Below are positions 23,533-33,700 of a DNA stretch of 64,000 bases, in pieces. Source of the stretch: Panonychus citri (taxonomy: Eukaryota > Arthropoda > Arachnida > Trombidiformes > Tetranychidae); NCBI RefSeq assembly GCF_014898815.1, contig NW_026515445.1:1426001-1490000 (forward strand). The letters run 5' to 3'. Under the pieces are notes generated by a model. The model did not search any database. It saw nothing but the letters and a program-made list of their open reading frames with translations, and was not told where the DNA came from. The position numbers and the translations under genes were made by a program. Numbering within the stretch: the stretch's first letter is position 1; every line of letters starts with the position of its first letter.

Positions 23533-25292
23533 TTGTCCACTTTGATTTTGGTTCCATTCCTTCAATTAACTGTTTTGATGTTGAAATTGAAGTTTCCAAT
23601 TACATCCAAATGTAAATGATTGAACGTCAACATTTTCAACGTGACTTCTTATGAAACCATGATGATGAGTGCATGAGATGAATTCAAAGAAATGATGATG
23701 ATTATCAATGAACTTTGAATTTCAGTCTGATTGTCTGTTCAATTAATGTGTAATCACTTTATTATTTCGATTATTCGAAGTGGACTGGACATTAGATTTT
23801 TTTTTCTTGGGAACTGATCGAATAAATTTCTTTCTCTTTTTCTTTATCGCTAATTGTCCACTCAATGGACAAAGCAACGTGCTTAATAATTTCTGTTTTC
23901 AATCCTATTTAATAATGAAAATCAATGTAATTTGTTTCATTGAGTAAATTGTCCAATTACAAATTAAAAAATGAAATAAACTTTTTGCAAACTTTTAATT
24001 ACTGAAATGGGAATCAATGGAATGAGCGCCATCTCATTTCTCTGAAAACAGTTGAGAAAAATAAATTTTGCTGATTTAATTTGAGTTCATTGATGAATTT
24101 GAATTTGATTTGTTTTCCTGTTGATTGAATAACTTCACGGGCCACCATTTATCAGGAATCAATAATTTTAACAATTATGAACACATTCGCATAGAAACTT
24201 GGCTAATCAGACAAAGTGAAGAAGCAGAAATTTGATTGAGAAAACAAACTGAAGCTCATTTAAGGCTTTGCATCAATAATTTTCTGTTATCATTTTTCTC
24301 ATTTATCTCTCCACAAACCTGAACACCAAATGAGGTCTGAACACTTTTTCCATGTGAATTATTAAGAAATAAAATTAGTCAATGATGATTCGAATAACGA
24401 CCGAGTGAATGATACATAATTAGTAGAGTTGATCGACTACCTTTTCGATTAAATGAATTACAATCAATCAAGAAAATAATCTGTGAATGAATCGAAAAAA
24501 TCGAACTTATTGCACGAAAAAGATCCTGTTTGGAATTGATAGATGATTGAGTATAAAGAGAGGCGAAAATTGGAAATCATCCTTGAGCGAATAACATGAT
24601 TGAAGAAACAGGTAAACACGATGATTACTGAATAAAATTCTGCTCTCTCTCTCTCTCTCTCTTGATTACCTGAAGGGAAAATTTGTAAACTGAACGTCTT
24701 TTGATGATGTTGAGCAAACAGATGAGTTTGATTACTCTCACCAATTCTGATTACTTTTTGATTTGCTGTAATTTCAAATGTGCATCAAGTTCATTTCTTC
24801 TCCTCTCGCTCATCATCCAGGTGAATTTTCAATTTAATGATTTTCTCTTCAATCTCATCCACTGAACTTGCAATAAGAAAATCCATCAAAATTAGACATG
24901 ATGTGTGATAAATGAAATTTGGCATTACAAGTTTGTGATAAGCCAACAAGGTTATGCTAATTGATCAATTCTAATTATCATCACCACCATCATCAAGATA
25001 TTATCATCTTACAATTAGAGTTTTGTCAATATCATTATCATCATCATCTGCGCCTGTTTCCTCTCTTCAATATCAACTTGATTTGTCTCAATTGTTTTCA
25101 TGGTTTGTTGACAATCATATCAAGTTGCAATTGTTGATAATCAGTGAAATTTGTTTGTGTCTCTGATCTGAACTTCAATTGATAATGAAAACGGGTAGAT
25201 TTTTTCACGATTAAGCGCCAATTGGTTTTGAGCTTTTGTCTTTGGTATTTTTTCAATGAAAATCAATTGATCATCATTACTGTCATTTTGTT
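23533..25292. other. period 3' UTR and intergenic sequence
   Basis: Contains AATAAA-type signals near 23820 and 23975, a (CT)10 microsatellite at 24643-24662, and CATCAT/ATCATC-rich stretches near 24980-25050. No gene seen. Confidence 0.5.
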
Positions 25293-26302
25293 ATGGATCA
25301 ATTAGCAAATGATTTAAGTTTCGCTATAATTGATGTAGAAGATGTGAAAAATGATCTGACCCCAAGGCTCTTGCCACCGGATGGACGAAGCATCAAACCT
25401 TTGGGTAAGGATAAACTGACAACTAATTTTGTTTCATTTACTGATTTTGCAAACAATTTCTATTCAGGTTCTAAAGCGAAACTATCCAAGCCCATTCTGC
25501 GATCAGCGTCCATCTTGTTGAGGTCCAAGAAATTGATTCTAAGTGATTCTGAATCAGAAGATGGCGGAGATAAATCGGGAGACCCATTGTGTCTCATTCC
25601 CCCTCAAAGTAAAGAGATGAAAGAGATTCCTGGACCTTTTGGTGATTATCCCGCTTCCCTTTCTCGAAAACATCGCATGAAAAAACAAAAGAGGAAAAAA
25701 GAATCCAAAGATGAGAGACTTTTCGGTCAATTGTGTGTCGGACAATCAAATTTCAATCAATATTTTGGTAAACGTAAGAGAAGCACAACTGTGAACAACC
25801 AGGTAATCTCGAGCTTAGAATTAACTATGAAACTGTTATTTGTAATTGTTTCCATTGATCTATTTTAATTGCCCAGCAATCAACCTCTGGGGGTATAGAT
25901 GAAACTCATGGGATGAACGATGATCATGGCAACAATGGAGGGAATAGCAATTCTTATCAACTTAATTCGATGGATTGTGAGTCGCAAAGTGATTGTGATT
26001 CATCATCATTGTCTGAATCTGTTTGTGACTCAGATCATTTCGCCGAAGCTGATGATGAACAATCAGATTTCCACGAAGTCATGTCCAGATCAAAGAAAGA
26101 CATTTGTCAACCGAGTTCAAGTAATAACTGTGGACCAATCGGCAACTCGACATCCAAACCAATCTTCCGAACCAAATACAGTCCATCCATACCGATACCT
26201 CAGAATCCATTTGCTTCGGTTCCATCCACACCTTCATCGTCTTACAATTCACTAACTGGTGGATCATCGGTGCTCTGGAAAAGACGTCGTCGTAACCATT
26301 AA
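25293..26302 (+). CDS. GPATCH2/GPATCH2L-like nuclear protein, 290 aa
   Basis: Exons 25293-25404, 25468-25802 and 25877-26302 join in phase. The N-terminus MDQLANDLSFAI resembles the GPATCH2 family start MDELVHDLASAL. Near residue 200 an acidic Ser-rich stretch, CESQSDCDSSSLSESVCDSD followed by DDEQSDFHEVM, resembles the family's CETSSVCSSSD...DDEQSDW block. Between them lie basic segments (KHRMKKQKRKKESKDER, GKRKRS) that look like nuclear localisation signals. No G-patch is present, as in GPATCH2L. The C-terminus ends LWKRRRRNH. The first intron is 63 nt, stop-free and in frame; keeping it would add 21 residues. Family assignment rests on two short blocks recalled from memory. Tail-to-head with period, 1.8 kb downstream. 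Confidence 0.5.
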
Positions 26303-27749
26303 AATCTAAAACAAAGTTTCAATTTAAATCAATTGTTTCGAGGCAGATGAACAATCATGGTGGTTTATCACTCTATTCATGGTACCAAGTAATTAATCAC
26401 TTGAATGATCTGAAATCTTTGTTCTTTGTTTTGTCCTAGTATTTGAACTTGATAAACTTGATACTTAATCTCATCTAATGTGCAATATTTTAAGATGATT
26501 AATTGCAACCAATTTCTCGGCGATTTAGAGAGTCGATTGCATTACCTTAACTTAAGATTAATTTAGCCTCTGGTTTTTAATCGTAAAAAGTGATAATCAA
26601 ATTGTGAAACAATTACCCTGTCAAAGTGACTCAGATTCACTATTTCTTGATTGACTTACTTATTGCATGTAATTTATATACATTTTTCATTCACATAAAA
26701 TGTAATCAAGATCATTGATTGGCAGTTTTGTATGAAAATTTATCTAATCACTGAATTTATCAGCATAATGACAATTAGTTGATTCATATTAATGTTCAAC
26801 GATCACAATAAATTCTGATATGACTTCCTAATCTTTTCTTTGACTTTGTTGACTTCATCAGCTCTTAAATCCTTGGATTAACTTCCATGGGATTAAATTA
26901 ATCCTTAAACTGCTATAGTTTCATCAAGGTAATTAACTAATTAACTCAACTCTTCACTCCATCCATTCAAGATTGATAGAGAAAAAGAAAATGAAATCTG
27001 ATCAGTTGACAATTGTCATTCTTGTCAAGTTCACAAAAGGGTAATTTTAATTTAAATATAAAAGAGAAAATTATTGAGCATTGATTGGACTTAAATTAAG
27101 GATAAATATCGAAACAATGAGAAAATTATATAAACAAATCAATAGAGAAAAACAATTTATATTGATTAGCCTTCAAACAGAAAATGTTTGAATGAATTGG
27201 AAGCAAAGATCAGAGAGAAAAATGATTCGATTGATCATTAATGATAAAGGTTATGAAAAGATTAAGGAATAACAATCAATTAAATTTAGTCAAATAGTCA
27301 ATGCTAATAGGAAGTGAACCTTTTGCTCCTTGCATAACATTGTTAAATCAATGCGATCTATTAACATTGGGTTGGTGTATATTCAATTCCAGTCAAGATA
27401 TGAGCTTAGTTTTCATAGGCGGTTAACTAATCTATCAATTAAGTTAATATACATGAATATGAATAATAGTAATTAGGTTGATATGAGTTAACAATCAATC
27501 GCTTGAGAGAGAGTGATGTTCTAGTTTGGTAAGCAATGGAAACAGTGTTTCAGTATGAACAAAATGGAGGAAATGAAAGTGATGCGAAATAATAAATCTA
27601 AAAAATTAGAAAAGAAATGACTTGATTTTTGATGAATAAACATGACTCGTATTTTTTGATTGATCAATCATCGACTCGGCTTAATTTGTAAGAATTGTTT
27701 CTTTTGAGGTAATTCGTTAGATGAATTTGACAATGAGATGAAAAGGTGC
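26303..27749. other. Intergenic region between GPATCH2-like and the septin
   Basis: Convergent 3' ends of a + and a - gene. AT-rich, no coding potential seen. Confidence 0.5.
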
Positions 27750-30700
27750 TCAGAATAATCGTTTCTTTTCCTTCTTCTTTTCCTTCACCTCGACGGGTCT
27801 GTGATAGAAAAACAAAAACAAAGTAAAATATTAGAAATAAGATTCGTTTTCAGTAGGTTAATGTGACATACAGAGCAGCATTCGCTTCTAAGGTGAGTTT
27901 CTTCATTTCATCCATGTGGCGAACAATCAACTCGAATGCATCTCTTTCTTTTTCGAAAGCAGATCGTTTCTCATTAAGTTCTTGCAATTCTTTTTCATGA
28001 ATCTTTCGATTTTGCTCATCAAACCGATTGATCTGGAGAAAAGAGAAAAGAAAATTTTAATAAGATTAATTCTCAACATCGTAATGACGAAAGATTTCAA
28101 CAAATGTGCGTTATAAATAAATATTTTCTCAATTAAACACCAAAATGTTAATTATATGTAATGATAGTAAAGATTAAGAAGAAAATTTGATATATGATGT
28201 TAAACATTAATATTCACTTTTGAATATGAATGTAAATTTGCCTATTGGTTTGGGTATTGTCGTTAAACACTAATATTCACTCTTGAATATTAGTGTAAGT
28301 TACCTATTGGTTTAGGTATTGGTGTTAAGCATTAATATTCACTCTTGAATATTAGTGTCATTTGCCTATTGGTTTGGGTATCGGTGTTAAACATTAATAT
28401 TCGTTCTTGGATATTAATGTAAGTTGCCTATTGGTTTGGGTATCGGTGTTAAACATTAATATTCGTTCTTGAATATTAATGTAAGTTGCCTATTGGTTTG
28501 GGTATCGGTGTTAAACATTAATATTCGTTCTTGAATATTAATTTATCAAGAATGAGAGAGAAAAGGAGCCTAAACTTTGGATCTTTCTCTCATAATATTC
28601 CAATTAATTGTTTTATAATATTGTGAATCCAAGAAGGAATGGGATATAATTTTGGGTTGCTAACTTAAATTTAATTAATGTTGAATTATCCTTAAGATAT
28701 AATGACACGTAATGATTGTAAATGAATTAATTGAGTTTTAACTAATAAAGTGTCAACGTTAATTCTTGCTGTGTTTTTGCTGCTGCTACTCAATTCCGCT
28801 GGTGATAACATCATAGTTATTACAAGTCGACAGGATAAAGATCATATCTTTTATCCATTCTGTGCTGATTAATCTAATTCTGTGCTGTTTCAATTCAATT
28901 CTCTGCTGTTTAAATTAGTTTCTATTTCTAGTAACCTCATTTATTTCTAATTAAGAATAATCATCAAATTCAAATTGACACAATGTTGAGTGGAGATGAA
29001 CAACCATCTACTTCTCATTCTGAGTTTTATTCTGTTTCCTCTTCACCACAATTCCAACTATCACCGAACAATATCATCGACTCATCTCAACCACTCGCTC
29101 ATCCACAGGTTCACAAACCAAGACTTCATATTTTTGATGGAGCTAAGAAAAATGTCACCATCGAAAACTGGTGTAAAATGTATGAGTCCGCTGCAAAGCG
29201 ATATAATTGGTCGGATGAAGATATTGTTGAATTATTAAATGAATATCTAGACGGTGATGCTCTCAATTTTTATCTTTATGAGAAAGATAACTGTGATTGG
29301 GTTAATATCAAATCCAAACTAATCAATAGATTTGGTATCAAGGCTATTGAACCACTTGAGGAGTGTGTTAGATTGAAATTGCATCACAAGAAAAACGTAA
29401 CTGAATATTTTGAGGAAAAACGTCGTCTCGCTAATTTATCGCTATTATCTGAATCTCAGGCTGTAATACTTATGATTGAAGGTCTAAGTGATCAATTTAG
29501 AAACTGTTTTCTTGGTCATAGAATTAATACCTATGACCAGTTTTTCGCTATTGCTAAAGCGGCTGAAAATCACTTACCAACTCATTCTCATAATCAAGGT
29601 AAGTTAAATAGGAATCAAGGTAATCGATTCCAATATCACACTAACTACAAAGTTAATCATGCTGAAAATAAACAATTTGTCAAACGACCACCAAAATCTG
29701 CTTGTTGGATTTGTGCTAATGCTGGGAAACCTAACCAAATGCACTGGAAGGAAGATTGTCCTATTAAAAAAGAGAGACAACAAAATCATCAACAACAATC
29801 ACATCAACATTATCATCAACCTCATCAACTTCATCAATCTAATCAACAACGAACAATTAACTATGTTGATCAAGCATCAAATTCTGTACTTGACGATCAA
29901 CAGAACGACTCTCAGGGCGTTCATTTAAACTAAATTGTCGACTTGAAACGAAACCTTCTCACATCATTATCAAAGGGGCTATTGATTCAAATGATGTTTC
30001 AATTTTATATGATCCTGGATCCAACATTTCACTTGTTAGTGAATCAATCATACGAAAACTAGGAGTTGAATCAATTAAATTAAAAACACTAAACTTTTCC
30101 ACTATAATTGAGTGGGTGAAATTTCAAGTCTGACTAAAATTAAGTTAACCATTGGGCTAATTAAATATTATTTATGTTTATATTACTGACTCACTTCCGA
30201 TTGATATTCTTTAGGTTAGATTCAATTTGGATGTTTAGCCTACAATGTGACTCTCATTATCAAATCACCCAACAATCAACTAATCCTAAACAACCGACAA
30301 TCATCAATTTAATTCCTCCACCAATTAACCTTCCCGATAATTTTCATATTAACATTAACAGTAAACTCAATGATGAAACCGCTAAGACTATTAACGCTGA
30401 AATTATTAAGTTACTTACAAGTTACCAGACTTGTTTCGCTGAGTCCAAATTGATATTGGTTGTATTCCAAATGCTGAATGTGTTGAATTAACTACTAATA
30501 TTCCCATCAATTCTAAACCTTATCGATCAACAAATTATGAAACCATCAATGCTGAAGTTCAATCTCTTTTGCTGAACAATTTAATTCGTCCATCATATTC
30601 ACCTTACGCATCTCCGGTCACATTAGCTTTCAAGAAAGAAGATCAAGCAAAGACGAGATTTTGTATAGATTATCGGAAGCTTAATGACAAAGTTTTACCT

Positions 30701-33700
30701 GACAAATATCCAATGCCAAGGATTGAAGATATCATTGATCGTCTTTATGATAGTAACATTTTCAGTATTTTTGATATCAGGTCAGGATTTTGGCATGTGA
30801 AAGTTAGAAAGTGATATTTCTAAACTGCTTTCATTACAAAATGGGCATTATGAGTGGCTGGTTATGCCTTCGGATTGAAAAATGCTCCAGCAATATTTCA
30901 AAGAGTAATTCGAAATATTCTTGAGAAATATTCATTAACTAACTTTTGTCATAACTATATGGATGATATCATTGTTTTTTCCCCTAATCCAACTATTCAT
31001 CTAAATCATTTATCACAATTATTAACTGCTGTTCAAAAGGAGAATATCAAATTGAATTTTGATAAATCACAATTATTCCAATCGACTGTAAATTATTTGG
31101 GTTATCGTTTATCTCCTAATCATATTTACCCTTTGAACAATAATATCAATTCAATACTTGAACTTAAATCACCTAAGTGTAAAAGATGTTCGTCGATTTC
31201 TGGGAAAAGTTAATTATAACCGCAAATTCATTAACAATATTACTCAAATATTGGAACCAATTCACAATCTGCTGAAAAAGAATCCAAATTCGATTGAGTA
31301 GGATTGCCAGTGCTTTTGATCAAATCAAATCATTATTAACTTCTGATCCTGTTCTTAAAATTTATAACCCAAATGCTGATTTAATATTGGAAACTGATGC
31401 TAGTAGAATAGGTTTGGGTGCTATTCTCAAGCAACCTGATGAAATGATAAATTACATCCGATCGGCTATTTTCAAAGAAATTAACTGATTATCAAATCAA
31501 CTACCCTGTAACTCACCTTGAATGTCTGGCTGTTGTAGAATCGATTAAATTCTGCATCATTATCTCTACAATAGAAAATTTACTGTTATCACTGATCATA
31601 TTGCGCTGAAATCAATTCGTAAAATAAATAAACCAAATTGTAGGTTATTCACATGGGCATTTTTCTTGGGACAATATGATTTCGATATTAAATATCGACC
31701 TGGAAAAGAAAACGCTGAAGCTGATTATTTGTCACGAGATCCTGTGGCTGCTGATGAAACTGATTATCCAATTAAGCTGATAAATTTTATTGCTGTTGCT
31801 GACCTTAAAGCTGAACAATTGACACTTGCTGATGCTGATAAACTGCTGATCAACTCTGATGGACTTTACTATAAAATGGATAAAATGGAAAAGGAAAATT
31901 AATATTACCTGAATCGCTGAGACTGAAACTATTAGAAGCTGCACGTCCAATTTGGTCATATTGGAATAAGGAAAATGATAACAATCATTAGCTGGAAATT
32001 TACCTGGTCAAGATTAACGGAGGATGTTATTCAATTTGTAAGCAATTGTAAACCTTGCCAATTAGGAAAAACAAGGAGAATCAAATTAATCGCTGAATTA
32101 GGTCAATTTGGACCTGCTGATAAACCTTTTCAAATTGTTGCTGTGGATACTATTTGTGGACTGAACAATTATAAATCTAAGAAACGATATATTCATATTG
32201 CTGTTGACCATTTCACTGTTTCGTCTGGGCCATTGCTTCAAAACATCAAACTGCTGCTGAATTCATTTCATTGGTAAATAAAGTTCTAATCTTCGAAAAC
32301 CTCAAACAATACTAGCTGATAAATTCACTTTGACCTCTGCTGAATTTGCTGATTTGGATAGCCTAAACATAAATATTGACTTCATTCCTAAAGCTGCACT
32401 CAATGTAATGGGTTATGTGAACGTGTGGGTAATACTATTGTTGACAAAATTCGGATCAAAATGATCTCAAATAATTATCATTATGGTTGGGTCAAGTATT
32501 TACAACGTTCAATTGATGAATATAATCATTCACCTCATGCTGTAACTGGATTCACACCTTATTATTTGTTAAATGGAACAAAACCTGAAAACTGTCTGGA
32601 CATTGAATTCGCTGAATTGAATGGAGCTAGATTATTAGCTTTTCAAAATTCTGTCAATTATCACAACAAAATGCAATTTTCAATAAGAAATATGCTGATT
32701 ACGATTTCTCCTGGTGAGAAAGTGTACATGAAGAATCTATCTGGGATAAACAAACGGAAATTGGATCAGAATTATCGGTCCATTCCGCATTTTAAGGAAA
32801 ATCGCAACTAATATTTATGATGTCGAAATATCGGAATCACCACAACATATTCAACAAGTTCATTCTAAACATTTGATTCCTATTCGCAATTTATATTAGA
32901 CTGAATCATCATTTGACACTATCCAGTTCCGTCCATTACTCTTAAGGGTGGGGATGTAATGATAGTAAAGATTAAGAAGAAAATTTGATATATGATGTTA
33001 AACATTAATATTCACTTTTGAATATGAATGTAAATTTGCCTATTGGTTTGGGTATTGAGTTAAACACAATATTCACTCTTGAATATTAGTGTGTTACCTA
33101 TTGGTTTAGGTATTGGTGTTAAGCATTAATATTCACTCTTGAATATTAGTGTCATTTGCCTATTGGTTTGGGTATCAAAATTAATATCATTCTCTGGATA
33201 TTAATGTAAGTTGCCTATTGGTTTGGGTATCGGTGTTAAACATTAATATTCGTTCTTGAATATTAATGTTACCTATTGGTTTGGGTATCGGTGTTAAACA
33301 TTAATATTCGTTCTTGAATATTAATTTATCAAGAATGAGAAAAGGAGCCTAAACTTTGGATCTTTCTCTCATAATATTCAATTAATTGTTTTATAATATT
33401 GTGAATCCAAGAAGGAATGGGATATAATTTTGGGTTGCTAACTTAAATTAATGTTGAATTATCCTTAAGATATAATGACACGTAATGATTGTAAATGAAT
33501 TAATTGAGTTTTAACTAATAAAGTGTCAACGTTAATTCTTGCTGTGTTTTTGCTGCTGCTACTCAATTCCGCTGGTGATAACATCATAGTTATTACATAT
33601 AAATAATCTTTGGAAGTGATGTTTTCTTTAGAGAACATGGAAGATAATTAATTCAGTTAAATGAGCCATTCGTTTCCTTTTTCGCCAAATACCAGGCTAG

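Larger units (their letters stand above)
28157..33597 (+). mobile_element. Ty3/gypsy-type LTR retrotransposon in septin intron 5
   Basis: A 5.4-kb element bounded by TG...CA LTRs and a 4-bp target duplication TATA (28153-28156 and 33598-33601). Domain order is gag, protease, RT, RNase H, integrase, the Ty3/gypsy order; no envelope gene is seen. It is inserted antisense to its host gene. gag is a single open frame, but pol is split among several frames, so the copy is not autonomous as assembled. Confidence 0.93.
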
